Below are positions 16,735-26,594 of a stretch of DNA of 34,234 nucleotides, piece after piece (position 1 is the first letter of the stretch; each line of letters opens with the position of its first letter). The position numbers and the translations under genes are program-made. Origin of the DNA: Sphingobacteriales bacterium (lineage in GTDB: Bacteria > Bacteroidota > Bacteroidia > Sphingobacteriales > Sphingobacteriaceae); contig JAAFJW010000016.1 of assembly GCA_013298995.1 (NCBI GenBank), positions 1 through 34,234 of the forward strand, given 5' to 3'. The notes below the pieces were generated by a model that searched no databases, was not told the DNA's origin, and worked only from the letters and a program-made list of their open reading frames with translations.

Positions 16735-17685
16735 ATGCCCAAATTTACCATTATACATACCACCAGCTATAATTATAACCACAAGGTGTATGATAGCGCA
16801 AACCAAATAATGCTATACCCCATTGAAGATGAGTGGCAGGAACTTTTAACACATAAATTAAAAATATCGGGCGATCCTTCAGTAGATATTTTTACCGATT
16901 ATTATGGCAACAAGGTAGGTACGTTTACCAATCCCCACTTACACGAACAGTTACAAATAGAATCTACCATTATTGTTCAAACTTTAAAAAAAACATTACC
17001 TAATCGTAGTATATTTTTAGCCGACCAATGGGCTACATTGCATAGCCTAGCAAAGCAAATTCCTTATATCAATTTCCTAAAACAGGAACAAATGGCGGCT
17101 AGCGACGAAATTTTTAAAGTTGTAAACCCCCAAATACATCAAAACGAATCGCCATTACAAGTAGCCGAGTTTTTTTGCGATTATGTATTTAAAAACTTCC
17201 AATACGTAAAAGGAGTTACCACGGTAGAAACCACGGTGGATGAAATATGGAAAATAAAATCGGGCGTATGCCAAGATTTTGCCCATATACTACTCGTAAT
17301 GTTGCGCTACGTAAACATCCCCGCAAGGTACGTAAGCGGCTATATATGCCCCAATCATAATGGGATGCGTGGCGAAGGAGCTACCCATGCTTGGGTAGAA
17401 GCATACATACCTGATTACGGCTGGCTAGGGCTGGACCCAACCAATAATTGCCTGGTTGACGATAACCATGTAAGGCTTGCCGTGGGCCGAAACTTTATCG
17501 ACTGTAGCCCAGTAAAAGGCACTTACAAAGGCACTTCTAACCATACCTTGAGTGTAAAAGTAATTGTATCGTACGAAAACGACCCATTACCCAAAATCGA
17601 CGAAGTAATCGAAACAATAACTACCGATACGGCCTTAAACTCGTACCAACGATTTATCGAAATGCAACAAATGCAACAGCAATAG
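16735..17685 (+). CDS. Transglutaminase-like cysteine peptidase with N-terminal beta region
   Basis: 316 residues from ATG 16735. An in-frame TTG at 16720 adds only MYIIT and is less likely, because family members start close to the KFTIIHTTSYNYNHKVYDS stretch (Bact_transglu_N type). The catalytic core has C179 in KSGVCQDFAH, H218 in THAWVEAYIP and D234 in GLDPTNN, a complete Cys-His-Asp triad. No signal peptide is seen, consistent with a cytoplasmic peptidase or amidase acting on the product of the ATP-grasp/alpha-E pair. It lies 47 nt after the alpha-E gene, the last gene of the operon. Confidence 0.93.
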   Translation: MPKFTIIHTTSYNYNHKVYDSANQIMLYPIEDEWQELLTHKLKISGDPSVDIFTDYYGNKVGTFTNPHLHEQLQIESTIIVQTLKKTLPNRSIFLADQWATLHSLAKQIPYINFLKQEQMAASDEIFKVVNPQIHQNESPLQVAEFFCDYVFKNFQYVKGVTTVETTVDEIWKIKSGVCQDFAHILLVMLRYVNIPARYVSGYICPNHNGMRGEGATHAWVEAYIPDYGWLGLDPTNNCLVDDNHVRLAVGRNFIDCSPVKGTYKGTSNHTLSVKVIVSYENDPLPKIDEVIETITTDTALNSYQRFIEMQQMQQQ

Positions 17686-17953
17686 TAAAATCAAAAAAAT
17701 ATTTAATAACTTGAACTAGCCCAATTTTCCCCTTTGGGGGCTAGGGGAGGGCTAGGGAAAAAAAAGATACAACCCTTCCTTTGTAAGGGTAAACTCCAAG
17801 CGTGTCAAAACGCCCTAATTATTACAAAAACGGTATTTATTAATCGCGAGCTCAGTTTAATACTTTTACTAGCCCACACAAGGGTTTCATTGCATTTTCC
17901 ACCGTATGCGCAAAAGGCCAGTTTATAAAATTTTACAATAAAGCACATTTTTT
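17686..17953. other. Intergenic region with a GC-rich CCCC/GGGG element
   Basis: It begins with an A/T stretch, then near 17728-17760 a patch of tttcccctttgggggctag followed by gggagggctagggaaaa, which can fold into short hairpins and stands out from the AT-rich surroundings. It may be an interspersed intergenic repeat or end the upstream operon. The remaining 190 nt hold no recognisable gene. Confidence 0.4.
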
Positions 17954-17983
17954 TTGGAAATCTAATTTACCCTGCTACATTTG
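17954..17983 (+). promoter_or_regulatory. Promoter of the pyrophosphatase gene
   Basis: TTG (17954-17956), 19 nt, TACATTTG (17976-17983): an exact match to the Bacteroidota consensus. The predicted start near 17989 gives a UTR of about 55 nt before the ATG at 18046. Confidence 0.75.
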
Positions 17984-18045
17984 GCAATTGAGAAAATCTT
18001 TCTCTCACCAAAAACCAATTTTAAATAATAAAACCAAATACATGT

Positions 18046-20289
18046 ATGGATTTTTTACAAAATAATTTAATTTACCTTATACCCTTTTCGGGGATAATAG
18101 GCATAATGGTAATGATTTACAAATCGGCCTGGGTAACCAAGCAAGATGCAGGCGATAAAAACATGACCGAACTTGCAGGCTACATTGCCGATGGTGCCAT
18201 GGCATTTTTAAAAGCCGAATGGAAAGTACTTTCGTACTTTGCCGCCATTACCTCTATTTTATTAATTTACTCGGGCACACTAGTAGAAACCTCTAGCTGG
18301 CTTATTGGCGTATCGTTTATTATTGGCGCATTTACATCGGCTTTTGCAGGGTATTTGGGTATGAAAATTGCCACCAAAGCCAATGTACGCACCACACAAG
18401 CTGCCCGCACCAGTTTGGCGCAAGCCCTAAAAGTTTCGTTTACAGCAGGTAGCGTAATGGGTATTGGCGTAGCTGGCTTGGCAGTTTTGGGCTTAGGCTC
18501 GTTATTTATTGTGTTTTACCAAATGTATGTGGTAAACGTAGTGGGCGCAACCGTAAACGGAAAAGATATGGAAAAAGCCTTAGAAGTATTGGCTGGCTTT
18601 AGTTTAGGTGCCGAAAGTATTGCCCTTTTTGCCCGTGTGGGCGGAGGAATTTACACCAAAGCTGCCGATGTAGGAGCTGATTTGGTGGGTAAAGTAGAAG
18701 CTGGCATACCCGAAGACGATGTGCGCAACCCCGCCACCATTGCCGATAACGTAGGCGATAACGTGGGCGATGTAGCGGGCATGGGAGCCGATTTGTTTGG
18801 TTCGTATGTAGCCACCATTTTAGCCACCATGATTTTAGGCCGAGAAATAGTATCTAACGATAATTTTGGCGGCATTGCACCCATTTTATTGCCTATGTTA
18901 ATTGCAGGTTTGGGTTTATTACTTTCTATAGTTTCTTGCAGTTTTGTAAAAATTAAAAACGAAACCGATAGCGTACAAAACGCTTTAAATATAGGCAATT
19001 GGTCATCAATAGTATTAACCGCCATTGGTGCATTTTTTGCTGTAAAATGGTTATTACCCGAAAGCGATTTTTATTTAAGCCGCGATATGGTAAACGGTAC
19101 GCTAAAAGAAGGCGCAAGAACTTTTAATTCAACTGGCGTATTTTTAGCCATCATTGTAGGCTTAATTGTAGGTACATTAATGAGTTTAATTACCGAATAT
19201 TATACCGCCATGGGCAAAGGCCCAGTACAAGCCATCATCAAACAATCATCAACAGGCCACGCCACCAATATTATTGCAGGTTTGGCGGTGGGTATGCAAT
19301 CTACCGTATTGCCTATTTTGGTATTGGCAGCGGGTATTTATGGTTCGTTTTACTTTGCAGGATTTTACGGTGTAGCCATTGCCGCCGCAGGCATGATGGC
19401 TACTACGGCCATGCAATTATCCATAGATGCCTTTGGCCCCATTGCCGATAATGCTGGCGGAATAGCCGAAATGAGCGGTTTACCCGCCGAAGTACGTGAA
19501 CGTACCGATAACCTTGATGCCGTAGGTAACACCACCGCCGCAACAGGTAAAGGCTTTGCCATTGCATCGGCAGCATTAACATCTTTAGCCCTATTTGCTG
19601 CTTTTGTGGGCGTTGCAGGTATCGATAGGATAGATATTTACAAAGCCGATGTACTTGCAGGTTTATTTGTAGGTGGCATGATTCCGTTCATTTTCTCGGC
19701 ACTTTGTATTTCGGCAGTAGGTAGGGCAGCTATGGATATGGTACAAGAAGTGAGGCGTCAGTTCCGTGAAATACCTGGCATAATGGAATACAAAGCCAAA
19801 CCCGAGTACGAAAAATGCGTAGCCATATCTACCGAAGCGTCTATACGTGAAATGATGCTTCCCGGAGCCATTGCTTTAATAGTTCCCATAATTGTAGGCT
19901 TTATTTTTGGTGCCGAAGTGTTGGGCGGCTTATTGGCTGGCGTTACAGTATCGGGCGTATTGATGGGTATTTTCCAGTCAAACGCTGGTGGTGCTTGGGA
20001 TAATGCCAAAAAATCGTTCGAAAAAGGAGTGCTCATTGATGGCGAAATGTATTACAAAAAATCGGAGCCACATAAAGCTTCTGTAACTGGCGATACCGTT
20101 GGCGATCCTTTTAAAGACACTTCTGGCCCATCAATGAATATTTTAATAAAGCTAATGTCGATAGTTTCGCTAGTAATAGCCCCACACATTGGCATTAAAA
20201 GTGCCGAAAAAGTAGGTTTAATTAATAAACCTAAAACCGAACAAGCAGCAAAATTAATTAAAACAGAAAACGTAAATCGTAATTTTTAA
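18046..20289 (+). CDS. hppA: Membrane-bound ion-pumping pyrophosphatase, K+-dependent type
   Basis: 747 residues with about 16 hydrophobic helices. It couples PPi hydrolysis to H+ and/or Na+ export across the cytoplasmic membrane. The substrate-binding loops are present: [18 protein letters not shown] from D208, [19 protein letters not shown], and the C-terminal GGAWDNAKK and [15 protein letters not shown]. At the diagnostic position the sequence is [10 protein letters not shown] (A498, G501), as in K+-dependent enzymes; K+-independent ones have Lys and Thr there. Whether the pumped ion is Na+ or H+ depends on a membrane Glu position that I could not assign. It has its own promoter and a downstream terminator, so it is monocistronic. 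Confidence 0.96.
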   Translation: MDFLQNNLIYLIPFSGIIGIMVMIYKSAWVTKQDAGDKNMTELAGYIADGAMAFLKAEWKVLSYFAAITSILLIYSGTLVETSSWLIGVSFIIGAFTSAFAGYLGMKIATKANVRTTQAARTSLAQALKVSFTAGSVMGIGVAGLAVLGLGSLFIVFYQMYVVNVVGATVNGKDMEKALEVLAGFSLGAESIALFARVGGGIYTKAADVGADLVGKVEAGIPEDDVRNPATIADNVGDNVGDVAGMGADLFGSYVATILATMILGREIVSNDNFGGIAPILLPMLIAGLGLLLSIVSCSFVKIKNETDSVQNALNIGNWSSIVLTAIGAFFAVKWLLPESDFYLSRDMVNGTLKEGARTFNSTGVFLAIIVGLIVGTLMSLITEYYTAMGKGPVQAIIKQSSTGHATNIIAGLAVGMQSTVLPILVLAAGIYGSFYFAGFYGVAIAAAGMMATTAMQLSIDAFGPIADNAGGIAEMSGLPAEVRERTDNLDAVGNTTAATGKGFAIASAALTSLALFAAFVGVAGIDRIDIYKADVLAGLFVGGMIPFIFSALCISAVGRAAMDMVQEVRRQFREIPGIMEYKAKPEYEKCVAISTEASIREMMLPGAIALIVPIIVGFIFGAEVLGGLLAGVTVSGVLMGIFQSNAGGAWDNAKKSFEKGVLIDGEMYYKKSEPHKASVTGDTVGDPFKDTSGPSMNILIKLMSIVSLVIAPHIGIKSAEKVGLINKPKTEQAAKLIKTENVNRNF

Positions 20290-20301
20290 GAGATAAATTT
20301 G

Positions 20302-20402
20302 GGCGTTCCCCGAAAAGGGTCGGGCTTTTCGCTCATAGCTTTTTTGGCTGGTTTGCTACGCTGCACCAGCCAGAAAAGGCTATCCGCTTCAATCCCTAAC
20401 GC
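20302..20402. repeat. GC-rich intergenic palindromic element of interspersed-repeat type
   Basis: It begins gggcgttccccgaaaagggt and ends tatccgcttcaatccctaac plus gc, with an internal hairpin (arms about 20337-20352 and 20365-20381, ggctggt...accagcc). Much richer in GC than its surroundings. From memory, elements with the same GGGCGTT...GTCGGGCTTTTCGCT...CAATCCCTAACGC skeleton occur between genes in many Bacteroidota genomes. It is unlikely to be coding. Confidence 0.5.
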
Positions 20403-20437
20403 AAAACCCCGTAAAGCAATAAACTTTACAGGGTTTT
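20403..20437 (+). terminator. Intrinsic terminator after hppA
   Basis: Stem aaaaccccgtaaag (20403-20416) with ctttacagggtttt (20424-20437), one C-A mismatch, and a 7-nt loop; the right arm runs into a T6 tract. It lies about 115 nt after the hppA stop, beyond the GC-rich element. Confidence 0.7.
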
Positions 20438-20464
20438 TTGGGTATATTTTTTGGATAAAAAACA

Positions 20465-20506
20465 AAAAAAACGGAGATTGATTTTATAATCAACCTCCGT
20501 TTTAAA
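20465..20506 (-). terminator. Intrinsic terminator after rpsT
   Basis: The inverted repeat aaaacggag.ttgatt / aatcaa.ctccgtttt around TTAT is followed on the minus strand by a long T tract (the A-rich run just below 20470). It sits about 15 nt past the rpsT stop. Confidence 0.75.
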
Positions 20507-20519
20507 ATATAAATTTAAA

Positions 20520-20771
20520 CTATAGCGAATTTACAAATTTTGTAAGTTTCGATTTGTTATTTGCTGCTTTGTTTTTATGAATTACATTTTTTTTAGCCAA
20601 ACGATCAAGCATCGAAGTTACTTTAGGTAATAAAGCCATACCTTCTTCTTTGCTAACTGATGCTCTTAACCTTTTAATAAAGGTTCTAGTGGTTTTTGCT
20701 TGGTAGCGATTACGCAAGCGTTTAGCTACGTTTGATCTAATTCTTTTTAACGTTGATTTATGATTTGCCAT
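20520..20771 (-). CDS. rpsT: 30S ribosomal protein S20
   Basis: 83 residues, normal length. It starts MANHKSTLKRIR and has the expected very basic helical pattern, with NRYQAKTTRTFIKRLR, VTSMLDRLAKKNVIHKNKAA and NNKSKLTKFVNSL. It binds 16S rRNA in the small subunit. It is a monocistronic unit with a consensus promoter and its own terminator, and lies convergent to hppA. Confidence 0.97.
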   Translation of the reverse strand: MANHKSTLKRIRSNVAKRLRNRYQAKTTRTFIKRLRASVSKEEGMALLPKVTSMLDRLAKKNVIHKNKAANNKSKLTKFVNSL

Positions 20772-20816
20772 ATTAAGCTTATTGTTCCTGTATGATTATG
20801 CCGTTTTTACGAACTG

Positions 20817-20846
20817 CAAATATAAGCCGAAATAACTAAAATACAA
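20817..20846 (-). promoter_or_regulatory. Promoter of rpsT
   Basis: On the minus strand TTG (20844-20846), 19 nt, TATATTTG (20817-20824): an exact consensus match. The 5' UTR is about 40 nt. Confidence 0.8.
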
Positions 20847-20906
20847 ATGGAAATTTTAATTATTTTGTTTTAACAATTTATTTACATTAAACACTTAATT
20901 TAGCTT

Positions 20907-21872
20907 ATGCTTAAAAATAAATATTTACTCTTACTATTAATCCCTAGCCTTATTATTTTAGGTTCGTGGGGATTTTTTGCTCATCAACGTATTAACAGAT
21001 TAGCGGTTTTTACCCTGCCCGATAATTTAATAGGTTTTTACAAAAGCAATATCAATTACATTAGCGAACATGCCGTAGATGCCGATAAACGGCGTTATGC
21101 CGATTCGCTCGAAGCGCCTAGGCATTACCTTGATGCCGACCATTATGGCGTTTCGCCATTTGATAGTATCCCAAAAAAATGGAACGATGCCGTTGCTAAA
21201 TACTCCGAAGATAGTTTAAATGCCTATGGTATAGTGCCTTGGCAAATACAGCGCACTTATTTTAAATTGGTAAAAGCGTTCACCTTACGTGATTCGGCTT
21301 TGATACTAAAATACTCGGCCGATTTGGGCCATTACGTAGGCGATGCCCACGTTCCTTTACACACCACCGAAAACTATAATGGGCAATTAACCAAGCAAGT
21401 AGGTATTCATGCTTTTTGGGAAAGTAGGCTTCCCGAGCTTTTTTCGGACAATTACGATTACTTTGTAGGCCGAGCAAAATATATTGATAACCCATTAAAC
21501 GAAGCTTGGAAAATTGTACAAAACACCTACACTAAACTAGATTCGACCTTAGTACTAGAAAGAGAATTAAATAAAACTTTCCCTACCGACCGTAAATATA
21601 CTTTTAGCGAGCGTAACAATAAGGTAATTAAAGAATACTCGGTTGATTATTCCACAGCTTATCATAAAGCCCTTAACGGGATGGTAGAAAAACAAATGCG
21701 TAGCGCAATTTTTGAAATTGGTAGTTTTTGGTACTCGGCATGGGTAGATGCTGGCCAACCCAACATGAAAAACTTGGTTTATAAAGGACAAACCGCTGCC
21801 GAGAAAAAAGCAATTGATGAAGAAGAAAAACTTTATTTAAAAGGTAAAGTAATGGGACGACCAGAAAATTAA
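20907..21872 (+). CDS. Exported zinc-dependent hydrolase of the S1/P1 nuclease-phospholipase C fold
   Basis: 321 residues. A signal segment (MLKNKYLLLLLIPSLIILGS) precedes W21-GFFAH26. In this fold the mature N-terminal Trp and a nearby His bind zinc, so cleavage before W21 is expected. Further ligands are visible in the H142-YVGD146-AH148 motif (followed by VPLH) and in GIHAFWE about 20 residues on, the HxxxDxH...HxxWE arrangement of the trinuclear zinc site. The product is periplasmic or secreted. Whether it cuts nucleic acid or phospholipid cannot be told from sequence. Its stop overlaps that of the convergent DedA gene by 4 nt. Confidence 0.8.
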   Translation: MLKNKYLLLLLIPSLIILGSWGFFAHQRINRLAVFTLPDNLIGFYKSNINYISEHAVDADKRRYADSLEAPRHYLDADHYGVSPFDSIPKKWNDAVAKYSEDSLNAYGIVPWQIQRTYFKLVKAFTLRDSALILKYSADLGHYVGDAHVPLHTTENYNGQLTKQVGIHAFWESRLPELFSDNYDYFVGRAKYIDNPLNEAWKIVQNTYTKLDSTLVLERELNKTFPTDRKYTFSERNNKVIKEYSVDYSTAYHKALNGMVEKQMRSAIFEIGSFWYSAWVDAGQPNMKNLVYKGQTAAEKKAIDEEEKLYLKGKVMGRPEN

Positions 21873-22513
21873 TTCGTACTATTTTTTGCTTTAAATGCGG
21901 CAATAATTGCTGGTGCTGTGGTTAAAACAATAATTACCATAATTAATTCGGTAAAATATTGTTTTACAGCAGGTATATTACCAATTAAAAAACCCATAAA
22001 TAAAAAGCTAATTATCCAAGCTAAACCACCCACGATATTAAAATAGGTAAAACGCCCAAAAGGCATTTTGCCTATGCCTGCTACAAAAGGGGCAATGGTA
22101 CGAAAAATAGGCATAAAACGACTAAAAATAACGGCTTTACCACCATGCTTACTAAAAAAAACATTCGTTTTTTCGTAGTATTCCAGCTTCAATATTTTAT
22201 TACCAGCTTTAAATACCCTAGCTCCAAAAAAACTACCCAAAAAGTAATTGGTGGTATTACCTATAATAGCTGCAATACATAACAAAACACATAATAAGTA
22301 AATATCTAAACCAGTATTACCTTTGGCTATAATAGCACCTGCGGCAAATAGCAACGAATCGCCTGGTAAAAAAGGAGTGATTACAAAACCTGTTTCGGCA
22401 AAAATAATAAGGAATAGTATAAGGTAAGTCCAAACTTTGTAATTACTAATAATTTCGCTTAAATGAACATCAATATGAAGGATAAAATCTAAGATACTTT
22501 TTAAAATTTCCAC
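21869..22513 (-). CDS. DedA-family membrane protein (SNARE-associated/VTT fold)
   Basis: 214 residues starting at GTG (22511-22513), which gives MEILKSILDFILHIDVHL; no better ATG is in frame nearby. Family motifs are present: FAETGFVITPFLPGDSLLF, the re-entrant loop region GNTTNYFLGSFFG, and FSRFMPIFRTIAPFVAGIGK with the conserved R-F-x-P-x-R-T. About five hydrophobic segments. DedA proteins are linked to lipid carrier recycling and membrane homeostasis. A TACTTTTG box precedes the gene without a TTG at the right distance, so the promoter is uncertain. Confidence 0.93.
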   Translation of the reverse strand: MEILKSILDFILHIDVHLSEIISNYKVWTYLILFLIIFAETGFVITPFLPGDSLLFAAGAIIAKGNTGLDIYLLCVLLCIAAIIGNTTNYFLGSFFGARVFKAGNKILKLEYYEKTNVFFSKHGGKAVIFSRFMPIFRTIAPFVAGIGKMPFGRFTYFNIVGGLAWIISFLFMGFLIGNIPAVKQYFTELIMVIIVLTTAPAIIAAFKAKNSTN

Positions 22514-22942
22514 AGTTAAATTTTTTTTTACAAAAGTATAAATATAGCTTGTAATACAGTATTAAATTTAAAACACGATAAACAATAATGAAGTGAAAAA
22601 CGCTTTAACTTGCTGTTAATGTTATATTTAAGTTAAATAAAATTTATTAATAAAAACATCACCCACACAATATAAACGAATAAACAATGGAACGAATTAT
22701 TTTTTTAACCTCATAAGGGGTATGTATATTTTATTTTTATAAATTGCAGGCAGCATAAATCTAAGCGTTTTTTAGCAATTTAATAATCCTAAATACCTGT
22801 ATATAATTTTATGTTTTGTTTTATTGATTACTGTTTTTTAGCTTTCAATATCTAACGCAATTTTGTATTAATTTTAAAATGAACAATTTAAAACGAAATT
22901 AATTTATACCGCTTGGCCAAAGCCAAAGGTAATTAACCCTAA
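22514..22942. other. 430-nt divergent intergenic region between dedA-type gene and smc
   Basis: Strongly A/T-rich with no open frame. A TACTTTTG box (minus strand, about 22530) may serve the DedA gene. No TTG-N19-TAnnTTTG match was found on the plus strand for smc, so its promoter remains unassigned. No stable hairpin was seen. Confidence 0.5.
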
Positions 22943-25900
22943 ATGCGCTTAAATAAACTCGAAATAAAAGGCTTTAAAAGCTTTGGCGATAAAGCAACCG
23001 TAAATTTTAACGAAGGCGTAACGGCCATTGTTGGGCCTAATGGTTGCGGAAAATCGAACGTTATTGATGCCATACGCTGGGTACTGGGCGAGCAAAGCAC
23101 CAAAGCCCTGCGTAGCGAAAAAATGGAAAACATTATTTTTAATGGTACCAAAAACCGAAAAGCAGCACAACTGGCCGAGGTTTCGCTCACATTTGATAAT
23201 ACCAAAAATATATTGCCCACGGCTTACTCGCAGGTTACACTTACCCGTAAACTGTACCGCACTGGCGACTCGGAATACCGCCTAAACGATGTGCAATGTA
23301 GGCTAAAAGACATTACCGATTTGTTTTTAGATACAGGCATTGGCTCCGATTCGTATGCCATCATCGAGTTAAAAATGATTGATGAAATTATCGTAAACAA
23401 AGAAAACTCTCGCAGGGCTTTGTTTGAAGAAGCATCGGGCATATCAAAATATAAGCTCCGCAAAAAGCAAACTTTTGCTAAATTAAAAGATACCGAAGCC
23501 GATTTAAGTAGGGTGGATGATTTGCTTTTTGAGATTACCAAAAACTTAAAAGTATTAGAAAACCAAGCCAAAAAAGCCGAAAAATATAACGTTTTAAAAG
23601 AAAATTATAAAAACCTTAGCATACAATTTTCTACTTTTAAAATCGAAGGATTTAGAAACGCATTACAAAAATTAGAAACACAAGAAAATCAGTTTAATAA
23701 CGAAATAATACAAGCCACCACCCAACTAGATGTAAATGATGCGCTAATACAAAAATTAAAATTAGAATACCTAACCGAAGAAAAAAATTTAAGTGTACAG
23801 CAAAAAGCCACCAACGATTTTGTAGCCAAAATAAAAGCCTACGAACACGAAAATAAAATTAAAGACCAACAAATATCTTACCTAAACGAGCAAAAAAAAC
23901 GTATCGAACAGGATTTAGAAAAAGATAAAAACCAGCTAAATCATGTTTTATACAACCAAAAACGTTTAAGCGCTGATAAAGCAACAGAAGAGATTTTATT
24001 AACTCAAAAGGTAGGCGAATTAGCCGTTTTACAACAAGATATTGATACCTTAAAAGCGCAACAAGTTGTACAAAAAAAGGAATTAGAAGCCTTTAGTAAT
24101 CAAAATACAAGCCTGCAAAACCAAATTTACCAAATCGAAAAAGAACGAGATATTTTACAAATACAAAAAGATACACTTTTAAACGAGCGTTTAAGAAACA
24201 CACAAGATGCAAACGCTAAAAATTTAGAACTAAACGATTTTAACGCCGCCCTTGCCAAGCTTTTGCAAAATCAAAATCATACCCAAACCCAATTAAATAA
24301 TGCCCTGCTTTTTGAGGACGAATTGCTTTTAAAAATTACCGAAACCGAAAGCCAATTAACCATTTTAAAAGATACCCTAGCTACCGATACCCGAAAACTA
24401 GATGCCCGCCAAAACGAGTATAACCTTACCAAAAGCTTGGTTGATAATTTAGAAGGCTACCCACAATCTATCCGTTTTCTTAAAAAAAATGCGGTTTGGC
24501 AAAAGCCAGCCCCACTTTTTTCGGATATTTTATTTTGTAAAGAAGCATATAGAGTTGCCATCGAAAATTATTTAGAACCGCTAATGAACTATTATGTAGT
24601 AAATAATTATGCCGATGCCATTGCAGCAATAAAATTGTTAAACAACGCATCGGCTGGTAAAGCGGGGTTTTTTATTTTAGATAATTACCAAAACTTAGGC
24701 ACCAATACAACTGTACAAACGCCGCTAAATGCTATTTCGGTATTAGATGTTTTAGAGGTTGATACCAAATATAAAAAGCTTTGTACCCATTTATTACAAC
24801 ACGTTTTTTTGGTTGATGATGATTTAGAAAGCCATTTAAACATGGATAAAATTGATGAGAATTTGGTTTTTTTAGGCAAATCGGGCAAGTTTAACAAAAC
24901 AAAATATACGCTTTGGGGCGGCTCTATCGGTTTATTTGAAGGAAAGCGCATTGGCCGAACAAAAAATTTAGAAATGCTAGCCAAAGAGATTAAAGGCTTA
25001 GAAGATGGAGCTGAAAAGTTAAAATTAAAAATTCAAAATCTTGCAACCGAAAAAGAAAATTTAAAATCATCTTCAAAAAAATCCGAAATTTTAAACCTTC
25101 AAAACATAAAAAACAAGCTAGATAACGAGCTAATATCGGTGCAAACCAAACAACAACAATACCAAAGTTTCATACAAAACAGTACCAATGTAAAACTAGA
25201 TATCGAAAATAAAATTGCTACCATTAGCGAAAGTTTAATAAACATACAGCCTAAATTATTGGCATTTAAGCAACAGCAAGAAACCTTAAAACAACAAATA
25301 TTTACCTTACAAACTACTTTTACGGCTTTAACCGAAACCATAAGCGTACAAAGTGCCGATTTTAATGCCAAAAATATCAAGTTTTACCAGCAACAAAGCA
25401 AACTAAACAGTATTGTTAAAGATTTAGATTATAGGCAAAGCCAGCTACAAAACCTGCAAAAACAAATAGATAAACTGGCCTTTGATTTACAAAAAAACTT
25501 TAGCGAAATTGCCGAAGTGTCTAAAAAAAACAGCTTGCAAGACGATGAACTTATAACCCTTTACCAGCAAAAAACAGAGATGGAAAACGGCCTACAAAGT
25601 GCCGAAAAAACATATTACACCCTGCGTGGCACCATTGCCGATGTAGAAACCCAGCAAAGCGATTTACGCAAGAAAAAAGAAACTAATAATTATTTATTAA
25701 CCGAGGTAAAGGACAAAAAAACCAACCTTAAAATAGAACTTAATAGCTTAAAAGAACGCCTTAGCTTAGAGTTTGGCATTGATATTGAGGAACTTTTAGA
25801 TACCCAAATACCCGATAACGAAACCGAAGAAAGCCTAAAAACTAAAATCGACAAAATAAAAACCCAAATTGCTGATTATGGGGCTATAAACCCAATGGCA

Positions 25901-26482
25901 ATGGAAGCATACAAAGAAATTAGCCACCGTTTTACTTTTATTGAAGAACAAAAAACCGACCTTTTAACGGCCAAAAAATCGCTATTGCAAACCATTGCCG
26001 AGATTGATAATACAGCAAAAGAAAAGTTTATGGAATCGTTTACCCAAGTGCGAGAAAATTTTATAAAAGTATTTCGTTCGTTATTTAACGAAGAGGATAA
26101 TTGCGATTTATTGCTAAGCGATGCCGAAAACCCTTTAGAATCAGATATTAACATTATAGCCCGCCCCAAAGGCAAACGCCCACTTACCATTAACCAGCTT
26201 TCGGGAGGCGAAAAAACTTTAACTGCAATAGCTTTGCTATTTTCGCTTTACTTATTAAAACCTGCCCCATTTTGTATTTTCGACGAAGTAGATGCCCCGC
26301 TTGATGATACCAATATTGATAAATTTAATAATATCATTCGCAAATTTTCGTCCGATTCGCAGTTTATTATTGTATCGCACAATAAAAAAACCATTGCCTT
26401 TACCGATATTATTTACGGCGTAACCATGGTAGAGCAAGGGGTTTCTAAACTGGTAGCGGTTGATTTAACTACGGTTGATTGA
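22943..26482 (+). CDS. smc: Chromosome segregation ATPase SMC
   Basis: 1179 residues, full length. The N-terminal head has Walker A GPNGCGKSN (31-39). Two long coiled-coil arms (about 165-500 and 670-1010) flank a hinge domain (about 505-660; AYRVAIENYLEPLMNYYVVN, ASAGKAGFFILDN). The C-terminal head has the ABC signature LSGGEK from L1086 and Walker B IFDEVDAPLDD (D1114, E1115). It forms the condensin-like complex that compacts and segregates the chromosome; its partners ScpA and ScpB are not in this window. It is isolated from its neighbours. The sequence is complete and no frameshift was seen. Confidence 0.98.
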   Translation: MRLNKLEIKGFKSFGDKATVNFNEGVTAIVGPNGCGKSNVIDAIRWVLGEQSTKALRSEKMENIIFNGTKNRKAAQLAEVSLTFDNTKNILPTAYSQVTLTRKLYRTGDSEYRLNDVQCRLKDITDLFLDTGIGSDSYAIIELKMIDEIIVNKENSRRALFEEASGISKYKLRKKQTFAKLKDTEADLSRVDDLLFEITKNLKVLENQAKKAEKYNVLKENYKNLSIQFSTFKIEGFRNALQKLETQENQFNNEIIQATTQLDVNDALIQKLKLEYLTEEKNLSVQQKATNDFVAKIKAYEHENKIKDQQISYLNEQKKRIEQDLEKDKNQLNHVLYNQKRLSADKATEEILLTQKVGELAVLQQDIDTLKAQQVVQKKELEAFSNQNTSLQNQIYQIEKERDILQIQKDTLLNERLRNTQDANAKNLELNDFNAALAKLLQNQNHTQTQLNNALLFEDELLLKITETESQLTILKDTLATDTRKLDARQNEYNLTKSLVDNLEGYPQSIRFLKKNAVWQKPAPLFSDILFCKEAYRVAIENYLEPLMNYYVVNNYADAIAAIKLLNNASAGKAGFFILDNYQNLGTNTTVQTPLNAISVLDVLEVDTKYKKLCTHLLQHVFLVDDDLESHLNMDKIDENLVFLGKSGKFNKTKYTLWGGSIGLFEGKRIGRTKNLEMLAKEIKGLEDGAEKLKLKIQNLATEKENLKSSSKKSEILNLQNIKNKLDNELISVQTKQQQYQSFIQNSTNVKLDIENKIATISESLINIQPKLLAFKQQQETLKQQIFTLQTTFTALTETISVQSADFNAKNIKFYQQQSKLNSIVKDLDYRQSQLQNLQKQIDKLAFDLQKNFSEIAEVSKKNSLQDDELITLYQQKTEMENGLQSAEKTYYTLRGTIADVETQQSDLRKKKETNNYLLTEVKDKKTNLKIELNSLKERLSLEFGIDIEELLDTQIPDNETEESLKTKIDKIKTQIADYGAINPMAMEAYKEISHRFTFIEEQKTDLLTAKKSLLQTIAEIDNTAKEKFMESFTQVRENFIKVFRSLFNEEDNCDLLLSDAENPLESDINIIARPKGKRPLTINQLSGGEKTLTAIALLFSLYLLKPAPFCIFDEVDAPLDDTNIDKFNNIIRKFSSDSQFIIVSHNKKTIAFTDIIYGVTMVEQGVSKLVAVDLTTVD

Positions 26483-26537
26483 TTTTTATCTCTTTTTTTT
26501 GTCCGTCCCCGTTGGTTGAAGCCAAACGGTGAAAAAC

Positions 26538-26571
26538 AAAAAAACGCTTTCTAAATTAATAGAAAGCGTTT
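26538..26571 (-). terminator. Intrinsic terminator of the rplU-rpmA operon
   Basis: Stem aaacgctttct / agaaagcgttt (26542-26552 with 26561-26571). On the minus strand it is followed by a T-rich tract, about 25 nt after the rpmA stop. It may also stop smc transcription arriving on the plus strand. Confidence 0.75.
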
Positions 26572-26594
26572 ACATATTATTAATTAAAAAAAAA

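Noticed and set aside
17734-17928. 64-codon frame after the transglutaminase gene
   Set aside because: It runs through the GC-rich CCCC/GGGG element and has no protein-like pattern or promoter.
20299-20481. 60-codon frame after hppA
   Set aside because: It coincides with the interspersed-type element and runs through both terminators.
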